In this document: piece by piece, positions 1-5,031 of the stretch
How positions within the stretch are numbered: the stretch's first letter is position 1
How the letters are laid out: every line of letters begins with the position of its first letter
NCBI GenBank assembly: GCA_946402475.1
Contig: CAMIWP010000050.1
Coordinates: forward strand, 1 to 7,131
DNA: 7,131 bases
Reading direction: 5' to 3'
Source: an uncultured Selenomonadaceae bacterium
GTDB taxonomy: Bacteria; Bacillota_C; Negativicutes; Selenomonadales; Selenomonadaceae
Notes under the pieces: generated by a model
Told to the model about the DNA's origin: nothing
Database searches by the model: none
The model's input: the letters and a program-made list of their open reading frames with translations, nothing else
Translations under genes and position numbers: made by a program

Positions 1-650
1 TCCAAATGCACGTCAAGAGTCGACGGGATCACCCGCACGCCGGGAACCTCTTCCCCGCCTTCATTGACGGCATAGAGCGACACATGGGGCCAAAGATCCT
101 CCGTTTCGGTGCCGTCCAGATCCACATGGCCTTCTACCCGATCCACTCGGATCACACTGGATTTCGGTCCGACAACGGTCACGATCTCGTGATTCTGGGT
201 GATGTTGGCAATGGTCACGTTGGAAGCCGGTCTTCCGCTTATGGCGATCCTCGCCCTCATGGGCTCCTCCAAGAAGGGATCCAGCGTAACCCGGATCGTT
301 TCCGGGCTCATCTCCACCAGGTCAAACCCCTGGGGAAGTTGCACCTGGACGGGGATCTCGTACTCCCCTTCCCCCTTTTCCGCCAGATCGAGTTTTGCCT
401 TGAAGTCGCCGGACTCCACATTGGCGAAAAGGGAGCGCTGCGCCCGCACCTGGAGCTTGACATCCTCCGCATTTTTGGTGATCTTGTATCCGGAGGGAGA
501 ATGGTCCAGCGCCGCCGCAACGGTGTACTCCTTTTCCACCGTCGGGTTCTGGTCATCCATGACGATGACCCAGAGCGCAATGGAAACCAAAAGGGCAATG
601 ACCTTGGCCGTAAAATTCCGCTGCACCATATTCTTCATCCGCTGTATCAT
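1..650 (-). CDS. cdaR: CdaR (YbbR-domain regulator of the c-di-AMP synthase), 3' end outside window
   Basis: Membrane-anchored YbbR-domain protein. In Firmicutes CdaR binds CdaA and modulates its c-di-AMP synthesis from the outer face of the membrane. Translating the minus strand from the ATG at 650-648 gives 216 open codons to the window edge, so the C-terminus is missing. The protein begins MIQRMKNMVQRNFTAKVIAL. A single hydrophobic segment spans about residues 13-31, and the remainder is soluble and beta-rich. Two YbbR-type repeats are suggested: one from about residue 37 (QNPTVEKEYTVA) through a stretch containing EIPVQVQLPQGFDLVEMSP, and a second after VTVVGPKSSVIRVDRVEGHV. The ATG overlaps the cdaA stop codon as ATGA, which implies translational coupling, and GAGAAGAA just upstream may act as the ribosome binding site. 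glmM usually follows in this operon but would lie outside. The family call is firm; the number of repeats cannot be judged from the fragment. Confidence 0.9.
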   Translation of the reverse strand, partial: MIQRMKNMVQRNFTAKVIALLVSIALWVIVMDDQNPTVEKEYTVAAALDHSPSGYKITKNAEDVKLQVRAQRSLFANVESGDFKAKLDLAEKGEGEYEIPVQVQLPQGFDLVEMSPETIRVTLDPFLEEPMRARIAISGRPASNVTIANITQNHEIVTVVGPKSSVIRVDRVEGHVDLDGTETEDLWPHVSLYAVNEGGEEVPGVRVIPSTLDVHL

Positions 651-1498
651 TTCTTCTCACGTCCCCAGTTCCTGATAAGCTCCATGATCCCGGTCTTCTG
701 CGGCGAAGAAAACGCCGGGTTGAGCCTTCTCTTGAGCCTCTCCGCATCGAGATGACGCTCCATGTTCCCGTTTTCCGCGACGGAGATGGTCCCGGTCTCC
801 TCGCTGACCACCACCACAAGGGCGTCGCACTGCTCGGAGAGGCCGATGGCCGCCCGATGCCGGGTGCCGAGCTCCGTGGAGAGTTCCCGGTTCTCCGTAA
901 GGGGCAGCAGACAGCCCGCGGCGATCAGGCGCTTGCCCCGGATAACCGCCGCGCCGTCGTGCAGAGGAGTGTTCACGATGAAGACGTTCAGAAGGAAATC
1001 TGCGGAAACCAACCCGTCGATGTGGATGCCGGTGGCGCTGATGTCATTCAGCCCCATCTCCCGTTCAATGACCAGAAGGGCTCCCGTCCTCGTGGCGGAC
1101 AGGCTCTTCACGGCCTTCACAAGCTCGTTCACCACGGAACGGGCCTCCTCATCATCGAGGAACACAGAGGAACGCAAAAAACGTCCCTGCCCCAAATGCT
1201 CCAGAGCGCGGCGCAGTTCCGGCTGAAAGACGATGGGAAGTGCGACGAAGAGCAGTGTCACTGTCTTTTGCAGGAGCCAGTACATCACATGAAAGGCCAG
1301 CAGGCTGCACAGCATGGTGACGATCAGGAGCACCAGTACTCCCTTCACCAAGGTGATAGCCCTGGTTCCCTGCAGCATCGCATAGATCTTGTAGAGGATG
1401 AGCGCCACAATGAGAATGTCCAAAACATCCCAAAGGGTCATGGTGGCAAACAATGCGTGCAAATGGGAAGGCACGTGAAAGCTGAACTCTATCGGCAT
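647..1498 (-). CDS. cdaA: Diadenylate cyclase CdaA (DAC/DisA_N domain)
   Basis: Membrane-bound diadenylate cyclase that condenses two ATP into c-di-AMP, a messenger controlling potassium and osmolyte transport and wall homeostasis. It has 283 residues, slightly longer than the roughly 273 of Bacillus subtilis CdaA. Three hydrophobic segments lie near residues 21-42, 47-69 and 73-91. They are followed by FQPELRRALEHLG (91-103) and the DAC domain, with catalytic PLHDGA (DGA at 181-183) and the ATP-binding GTRHRAA motif (211-217); both are intact. I chose the ATG at 1498 because GAGGGG sits 9 nt upstream of it. The frame could also open at a GTG at 1519 (7 more residues), but that codon lacks a good ribosome binding site. 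The gene overlaps cdaR by 4 nt. It probably has its own promoter, because the ilvE terminator lies upstream. The intact motifs argue for an active enzyme. Confidence 0.96.
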   Translation of the reverse strand: MPIEFSFHVPSHLHALFATMTLWDVLDILIVALILYKIYAMLQGTRAITLVKGVLVLLIVTMLCSLLAFHVMYWLLQKTVTLLFVALPIVFQPELRRALEHLGQGRFLRSSVFLDDEEARSVVNELVKAVKSLSATRTGALLVIEREMGLNDISATGIHIDGLVSADFLLNVFIVNTPLHDGAAVIRGKRLIAAGCLLPLTENRELSTELGTRHRAAIGLSEQCDALVVVVSEETGTISVAENGNMERHLDAERLKRRLNPAFSSPQKTGIMELIRNWGREKK

Positions 1499-1507
1499 AG
1501 CGCAAAA

Positions 1508-1513
1508 CCCCTC
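1508..1513 (-). promoter_or_regulatory. cdaA ribosome binding site
   Basis: The minus strand reads GAGGGG, followed by a 9-nt spacer and the ATG at 1498. This site favours the ATG over the in-frame GTG at 1519, which would place the GAGGGG inside the coding sequence. Confidence 0.6.
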
Positions 1514-1542
1514 AAACACTTCGTAGGCGCATCCTATATCCC

Positions 1543-1581
1543 TGCGGGTGCCGCGAAGGACTCAAAGAAACAGGCCCCGCA
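1543..1581 (-). other. Stem-loop in the putative cdaA mRNA leader
   Basis: TGCGGG and GCC (minus strand, 1581-1573) can pair with GGC and CCCGCA (1552-1543). This gives a 9-bp stem with one bulged base and a loop of about 20 nt. It lies between the candidate cdaA promoter and the cdaA ribosome binding site, about 45 nt upstream of the start codon. No run of T follows, so it is not an intrinsic terminator. I do not recognise a known riboswitch. A chance inverted repeat in GC-rich sequence remains possible. Confidence 0.35.
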
Positions 1582-1607
1582 CGTTCCGATCACACACAGG
1601 ATATATT

Positions 1608-1637
1608 TATATAAGAAAGAATATGTACGATATGTAA
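1608..1637 (-). promoter_or_regulatory. Candidate sigma-A promoter for cdaA-cdaR
   Basis: On the minus strand TTACAT (1637-1632) and TATATA (1613-1608) are separated by 18 nt, in a locally AT-rich stretch that contrasts with the GC-rich genes. It would give a leader of roughly 100 nt before cdaA. A 7-bp direct repeat, ATATGTA on the plus strand at 1621-1627 and 1630-1636, overlaps the -35 box and spacer and could be an operator. The -10 register is ambiguous because several TA-rich hexamers overlap here. The main argument is position: between the ilvE terminator and cdaA, where a promoter is needed. Confidence 0.4.
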
Positions 1638-1676
1638 GCTATTCTCCTTCTTTTTTGGAAAATCCTTGTTCTACAC

Positions 1677-1698
1677 GAAAATTTTGGAGAAAATTTTC
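1677..1698. repeat. Tandem AT-rich repeat, two copies of GAAAATTTT
   Basis: Two copies of GAAAATTTT start 12 nt apart (1677 and 1689) with GGA between them; the second lies in the perfect 10-bp palindrome GAAAATTTTC. The pair can also fold as a 9-bp AT-only-core hairpin with a 4-nt loop. It lies between the ilvE terminator and the candidate cdaA promoter, about 40 nt upstream of the -35 box. Phased A/T tracts of this kind bend DNA or act as UP elements. No function is shown. Confidence 0.4.
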
Positions 1699-1702
1699 CG
1701 CC

Positions 1703-1746
1703 AAACAAAAACCCCGACGATTCGTCCGTATGTCGAATCGCCGGGG
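1703..1746 (-). terminator. Intrinsic terminator after ilvE
   Basis: On the minus strand a 13-bp stem pairs CCCCGGCGATTCG (1746-1734) with CGAATCGTCGGGG (1724-1712). It contains one G-U pair and a 9-nt loop. TTTTTGTTT (1711-1703) follows at once. It lies 76 nt after the ilvE stop codon in the correct orientation. The plus strand has no T run after the stem, so termination is one-directional. It separates ilvE transcription from cdaA. Confidence 0.9.
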
Positions 1747-1778
1747 AACCATGGTTCCGTTATAACGCAATTGTTCAA

Positions 1779-1797
1779 ATTTCGCCACAGGCGAAAT
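1779..1797 (-). repeat. Small perfect hairpin in the ilvE 3' untranslated region
   Basis: ATTTCGCC and GGCGAAAT form a perfect 8-bp inverted repeat around a 3-nt loop, 25 nt after the ilvE stop codon and upstream of the main terminator. Only a short TTTG follows it on the minus strand, so it is at best a weak terminator; it may protect the mRNA 3' end. Confidence 0.5.
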
Positions 1798-1821
1798 AAG
1801 TGGAGGACAGCTTCTGCCTCG

Positions 1822-2847
1822 TTATTTGATCTTATGGATCCAGCCCTCCGGCCCGTCGATCAGGCCGAGCTGGATGCCCGTGAGGGTATCGTAGAGTTTC
1901 TGAGTGACGGGGCCCATCTTCTCCATGCCGCTGGGAAGGAGGATCTCCCTGCCGTGATCCACGATCTTCCCCACGGGAGAGATGACCGCAGCCGTTCCGC
2001 AAAGACCGCATTCTGCAAAATCCGCCAGTTCGGAAAGAGCCACCTTCCGCTCCGACACCTTGAGGCCCAGTTGATGCTCCGCAAGATAGACCAGGGAACG
2101 ACGGGTGATGGAAGGCAGGATGGAATCGGACTTCGGCGTCACGACCTCATTGTCCTTGGTCACAAAGATGAAGTTCGCGCCGCCGGTTTCTTCCACATAG
2201 GTGCGAGTGGCGGGATCCAGATACATGTTCTCGTCAAAGCCGTTGGCATGGGCCGTCACATAGGCGTGAAGGCTCATGGCGTAGTTGAGTCCCGCCTTGA
2301 TGTGCCCCGTGCCCCGGGGAGCCGCCCGGTCAAAGTCGCTGACGCAGATGGTGATGGGCTTCGCTCCACCTTTGAAATAGGGGCCCACCGGCGTACAGAA
2401 GAGGCGGAACTGGTATTCGTCCGCAGGCTTCACGCCGATGACCTTTCCCGAAGCGAACATAAAGGGGCGCAAATAGAGGGAAGCCCCTGTGCCGTAAGGA
2501 GGCACCCAATCCGCATTGGCCGAGACCACGGCATCCACAGCTTCCAGGAACCTCTCCTCCGGGAAGGGCGGCATCTCCAAGCGGCGAGCCGAATCCACCA
2601 TGCGCCGGGCGTTGAGATCCGGGCGGAAGGCCACAATATCCCCGTTTTTCGTCGTATACGCCTTGAGTCCCTCAAACACTTCCTGGCTGTACTGAAGAAC
2701 CCCAGCGCATTCGCTCAGAACGATTGTGGCCTCCGAGGTAAGGGTCCCCTCTCCCCATTTGCCGTCCTTGTAGTTCGCCACATAACGCTGGGAAGTTTCC
2801 CGATAGCTGAAATCCATATTGCCCCAGTCCAGATTTACTTTGCCCAT
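1822..2847 (-). CDS. ilvE: Branched-chain amino acid aminotransferase, class IV (IlvE group II)
   Basis: Cytosolic PLP enzyme that transfers the amino group between glutamate and the 2-oxo acids of leucine, isoleucine and valine. It is the last step of their synthesis and the first of their breakdown. It has 341 residues, normal for the group II family. Diagnostic stretches are QEVFEGLKAY (56-65), FRPDLNARRM, YLRPFMFASG, the PLP lysine K184 in GTGHIKAGLNYAMSL, EETGGANFIFV (about 219-229) and CGTAAVISPVGKI (283-295). I chose the ATG at 2847 because AGAGGGG lies 8 nt upstream; a GTG at 2880 would add 11 residues that do not look like family sequence. The gene appears to be its own transcription unit, with a near-consensus promoter at 2913-2941 and a terminator at 1703-1746. 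C280 and C283 form a CxxC just before GTAAVI. The human mitochondrial enzyme has its redox CxxC nearby but a few residues later, so this may be coincidental. Direction in vivo cannot be told. Confidence 0.96.
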   Translation of the reverse strand: MGKVNLDWGNMDFSYRETSQRYVANYKDGKWGEGTLTSEATIVLSECAGVLQYSQEVFEGLKAYTTKNGDIVAFRPDLNARRMVDSARRLEMPPFPEERFLEAVDAVVSANADWVPPYGTGASLYLRPFMFASGKVIGVKPADEYQFRLFCTPVGPYFKGGAKPITICVSDFDRAAPRGTGHIKAGLNYAMSLHAYVTAHANGFDENMYLDPATRTYVEETGGANFIFVTKDNEVVTPKSDSILPSITRRSLVYLAEHQLGLKVSERKVALSELADFAECGLCGTAAVISPVGKIVDHGREILLPSGMEKMGPVTQKLYDTLTGIQLGLIDGPEGWIHKIK

Positions 2848-2882
2848 AAAAAGCACCCCTCTTGGAATCTCTCTATACACCT

Positions 2883-2906
2883 GCGGCAGGGCAACCCCCT
2901 CGCCGC
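2883..2906 (-). other. Stem-loop at the predicted 5' end of the ilvE mRNA
   Basis: On the minus strand GCGGC, a bulged G, then AGGG pairs with CCCT and GCCGC around a 5-nt loop, giving 9 bp with one bulge. The start of the stem coincides with the transcription start expected about 7 nt downstream of the ilvE -10 box. The rest of the leader before the ATG is short (about 35 nt) and has no T run, so this is not an attenuator of the usual kind. A 5'-terminal hairpin can stabilise mRNA; that role is inference. Confidence 0.5.
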
Positions 2907-2912
2907 GAGTAT

Positions 2913-2941
2913 AGTATATGCCCGCCCCGCCCGATTGTCAA
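2913..2941 (-). promoter_or_regulatory. Sigma-A type promoter of ilvE
   Basis: The minus strand has a perfect -35 hexamer TTGACA (2941-2936), a 17-nt spacer and TATACT (2918-2913), one base from the TATAAT consensus. The spacer is strikingly GC-rich (GGGCGGGGCGGG). The TGA inside TTGACA is also the stop codon of nnr, so the promoter begins within the end of the upstream gene. Expected transcription start is near 2906, leaving a leader of about 58 nt before ilvE. No terminator separates nnr from ilvE, so some read-through is likely as well. Confidence 0.85.
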
Positions 2942-4494
2942 GGACGGCAGCCGATCCTGCGCCGGGCCTCCGGCAGTTTCTCCAGAATGTCCGAGGCGAT
3001 GAGCCCCTCCCCTTTTTCCTCATAGGCCAGATCCCCGGCAAGGCCGTGGAGATAGACTCCCGCCGGCGAGGCGAGCCCCTCCCCCGTCTGGTTCACCAGG
3101 CCCGCGATGGTTCCGCTCAACACGTCGCCGCAGCCCGCCGTGGCCATGCCGGGGTTCCCCTTTGTGGTGAAGTAAACATCCCCGTCGGGATAGGCCACCA
3201 GGGTGCACTCGCTCTTCACCACAAAGACCGCCTGATACTCCCGGGCAGACTCCCGCACAATGGAAAGAAGGGACGCCCTGAGTTCCTGCACCGTGATGTC
3301 CAAGAGCGTCGCCATTTCTCCCAGGTGAGGCGTGAGCACCGGAATCTGCTGAAATTCCGTCAGCAGCTTCGGTTTCTTCCGATAAGCGTAGATGCCGTCC
3401 GCATCCAGAATGATGGGCTTATTGAGGTTCGCCGCGAGATGGCGCACCATTTCGCAGGTCTCATAGTCCCTTCCGAGTCCCGGCCCGATGAGAGCGACAT
3501 CGTGTTTGTCCATGAGCTCCAGAAGGGTTCCCATGGCCCTGTCGCCCCCCATGACCCCTGGAGAGATTTCGGGAACGGGGCGGGTCATGACCTCCGTGAG
3601 CTTCCCCTCCATGATGTCGTGAAGGCTCTCTCCGATGGCAAGCGTCGAGATCCCGGCCCCGCTCCTGAGCACCGCCCGGGCGGCAAGGGCGGCGGCTCCC
3701 GTCATTCCCCTGGAGCCGCCGATGACGAGGACCCGCCCGCAGTTCCCCTTATGCACATCCATGGGGCGCTTGCGGAACAACTTCACCGCCAGCGCATCGT
3801 CAATGAGCCCTTGTTTCAGTTCCTCCGCCTCGAGAAGGCGAGAGGGGATGCCGATATCATCCACCAAGAGCTGTCCCGTAGATTCCGCCCCGGGACAGAG
3901 GAGATGGCCGATTTTGGGAAGGCCCAGGGCAACCGTCATATCCGCACGGATCGCATGCTCCGGAACGGCGCCGGTATCCGCCTCCACCCCGGAGGGAATG
4001 TCGATGGACACCACGGGCCTCTCCGAGGCATTCACCGCCCGGAACAGATCCCCCAGATTCCCTCGAAGGCTTCCCCGAAAGCCCGTGCCGAGAACTCCGT
4101 CTAAAATCCCGTCCGCGAATCGCTTCAGGAACACCCGCAGCCGATCCAGGGCGCGTTCCCCGTCCAACAGCTGCACCTCGATGCCCATCTTGTCCACGAT
4201 GTCCCGGTTCACCTCGGCGGAGGGCGTGAAGTGTTCCGGATTCCCCGCAAGAAAAACCTTTACCTTCGCTCCGTGGTTTGCCAGATGACGGGCCGCCGCC
4301 AGGGCATCCCCACCGTTGTTGCCGCTTCCCGCCAGGACGCAGACGGTCTTCCCTTCGGCTCCGCCCAGCAGTTCCTCCATGGCCTCGGCGGATCGCCGAC
4401 CTGCGTTCTCCATGAGCAGGAGCTCCGGTATCCCGTAGTCCTGCGTTGCCTTTCGATCGATCTCACGCATCTCATCCACCAAGGAAATCTTCAC
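2938..4494 (-). CDS. nnr: Bifunctional NAD(P)H-hydrate epimerase / ADP-dependent NAD(P)H-hydrate dehydratase
   Basis: Repairs hydrated NADH and NADPH. The N-terminal YjeF_N domain (about residues 1-215) interconverts the R and S epimers, and the C-terminal ribokinase-like domain (about 225-510) dehydrates the S form using ADP. It has 518 residues, typical for the fused enzyme. Epimerase motifs are MENAG, GSGNNGGD (56-63) and SIDIPSG, whose first D is residue 165. Dehydratase motifs are VLVIGGSRGMTGAA (256 onward), GPGLG (337-341), LDADG (363-367), TPHLGE (388-393) and NPGMATAGCGDVLSG (447-461). Both halves look complete. I chose the GTG at 4494 because GGAGG lies 7 nt upstream and the product then begins (M)KISLVDEMREID, matching homologues. 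The ATG at 4500, overlapping the acpS stop as ATGA, is a close alternative adding two residues. It follows acpS with a 2-nt gap and is surely co-transcribed with it. Confidence 0.95.
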   Translation of the reverse strand: MKISLVDEMREIDRKATQDYGIPELLLMENAGRRSAEAMEELLGGAEGKTVCVLAGSGNNGGDALAAARHLANHGAKVKVFLAGNPEHFTPSAEVNRDIVDKMGIEVQLLDGERALDRLRVFLKRFADGILDGVLGTGFRGSLRGNLGDLFRAVNASERPVVSIDIPSGVEADTGAVPEHAIRADMTVALGLPKIGHLLCPGAESTGQLLVDDIGIPSRLLEAEELKQGLIDDALAVKLFRKRPMDVHKGNCGRVLVIGGSRGMTGAAALAARAVLRSGAGISTLAIGESLHDIMEGKLTEVMTRPVPEISPGVMGGDRAMGTLLELMDKHDVALIGPGLGRDYETCEMVRHLAANLNKPIILDADGIYAYRKKPKLLTEFQQIPVLTPHLGEMATLLDITVQELRASLLSIVRESAREYQAVFVVKSECTLVAYPDGDVYFTTKGNPGMATAGCGDVLSGTIAGLVNQTGEGLASPAGVYLHGLAGDLAYEEKGEGLIASDILEKLPEARRRIGCRP

Positions 4495-4496
4495 CC

Positions 4497-4868
4497 TCAT
4501 CCCTCCATTACACATTGTGCCGTGGCATACTCAGCGGAATGACTCAGGGAGATGTGGACCTGCTTCACTCCCATTTCCTCCGCAAATGCGCCGTAATATC
4601 CCCGCAGTTCCACCCGAGGACAGCCCAGATCATCCGGCAGGATCTCTATATCCGTCAGGCTCCCCTGTCGGAATCCTGTCCCGAATGCCTTGAGGACAGC
4701 CTCCTTCCCGGAAAAACGCGCCGCATAGGATGCCGTCGCCTGACGACCCCGACTCTCGCAGTATGCCCGTTCTCCCTCCGTGTAGACCCGCTCTTTGAAC
4801 CGCTCGTTCTCCAGGGCCTTCTTCACCCTTCGGATCTCAACGATATCCGTGCCCACACCCAATACCAT
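4497..4868 (-). CDS. acpS: Holo-[acyl-carrier-protein] synthase AcpS
   Basis: Transfers 4'-phosphopantetheine from CoA to the serine of apo-acyl carrier protein, activating it for fatty acid synthesis. It has 123 residues, normal for AcpS (about 120). Family signatures are GVGTDIVEI with the magnesium-binding D8, RFSGKEAVLKAFGTG with E56 and K60 (51-65), and the C-terminal HISLSHSAEYA (105-115). I chose the ATG at 4868 because it gives the canonical start MVLGVGTD with D at position 8 and has GGGGG 8 nt upstream. ATGs at 4871 and 4883 are in frame and possible. The stop is 2 nt before the nnr GTG start and the last codons contain the nnr ribosome binding site, so the two are translationally linked. 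I found no convincing promoter in the 99 nt between the ddh terminator and this start. Confidence 0.95.
   Translation of the reverse strand: MVLGVGTDIVEIRRVKKALENERFKERVYTEGERAYCESRGRQATASYAARFSGKEAVLKAFGTGFRQGSLTDIEILPDDLGCPRVELRGYYGAFAEEMGVKQVHISLSHSAEYATAQCVMEG
4502..4506 (-). promoter_or_regulatory. nnr ribosome binding site inside the 3' end of acpS
   Basis: GGAGG lies in the last codons of acpS, 7 nt before GTG 4494 but only 1 nt before ATG 4500. The spacing is what favours the GTG as the nnr start. Confidence 0.65.
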
Positions 4869-4963
4869 CATCCCATCCCCCATCCGAAGAATCCGAACGC
4901 TGTCGGGAACTGTTCCGAAAGAATCTGCTGCGTTTTCCCCGCATCATCAGGATCCGGCGCCAT
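4868..4963 (-). CDS. Possible 31-codon ORF immediately upstream of acpS
   Basis: An ATG at 4963 opens 31 codons (beginning MAPDPDDAGKTQQILSEQFP and ending FGFFGWGMG) whose TGA at 4870-4868 overlaps an in-frame acpS ATG (4871) as ATGA. The frame is also open for 11 codons upstream, back to a TAG at 4999-4997, through the ddh terminator. The composition looks protein-like, with an acidic start and an aromatic, glycine-rich end, but there is no ribosome binding site before the ATG and I recognise no family. It could be a leader ORF coupled to acpS, a remnant of a decayed gene, or chance. Confidence 0.2.
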   Translation of the reverse strand: MAPDPDDAGKTQQILSEQFPTAFGFFGWGMG

Positions 4964-4966
4964 GAC

Positions 4967-4998
4967 GAAAAACAGAACGGGATACCGTATCCCGTCCT
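4967..4998 (-). terminator. Intrinsic terminator after ddh
   Basis: The minus strand forms an 11-bp stem, AGGACGGGATA (4998-4988) with TATCCCGTTCT (4984-4974), with one G-U pair and a 3-nt loop. Five T follow two bases later (4972-4968). It begins 33 nt after the ddh stop codon and closes the paaK-ACT-ddh transcript. Confidence 0.85.
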
Positions 4999-5031
4999 AT
5001 TTCGAAAAAACCTTTCGCCTTTTGCAGTCCC

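Noticed and set aside
6..755. A 249-codon plus-strand open frame at the window start
   Set aside because: It is antisense to cdaR, whose continuous minus-strand frame gives a clear YbbR protein with a membrane anchor and an ATGA coupling to cdaA.
752..1765. A 337-codon plus-strand open frame opposite cdaA
   Set aside because: Antisense shadow of cdaA, with His/Gln-rich low-complexity product and no ribosome binding site.
2848..2912. T-box, leucine-type attenuator or riboswitch in front of ilvE
   Set aside because: The leader is under 60 nt, lacks a T-box sequence, leader peptide codons and any terminator T run.
1666..4104. An 812-codon open frame on the plus strand
   Set aside because: It lies antisense to ilvE and nnr, both recognised along their whole length. 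Its product is rich in Arg, His, Gly and Pro, without domains, as expected for the reverse frame of GC-rich coding DNA.
4906..4916. GGAAC-T-GTTCC inverted repeat upstream of acpS, considered as a LexA or other operator
   Set aside because: The 1-nt spacing is wrong for the GAAC-N4-GTTC SOS box, and no promoter could be placed around it.
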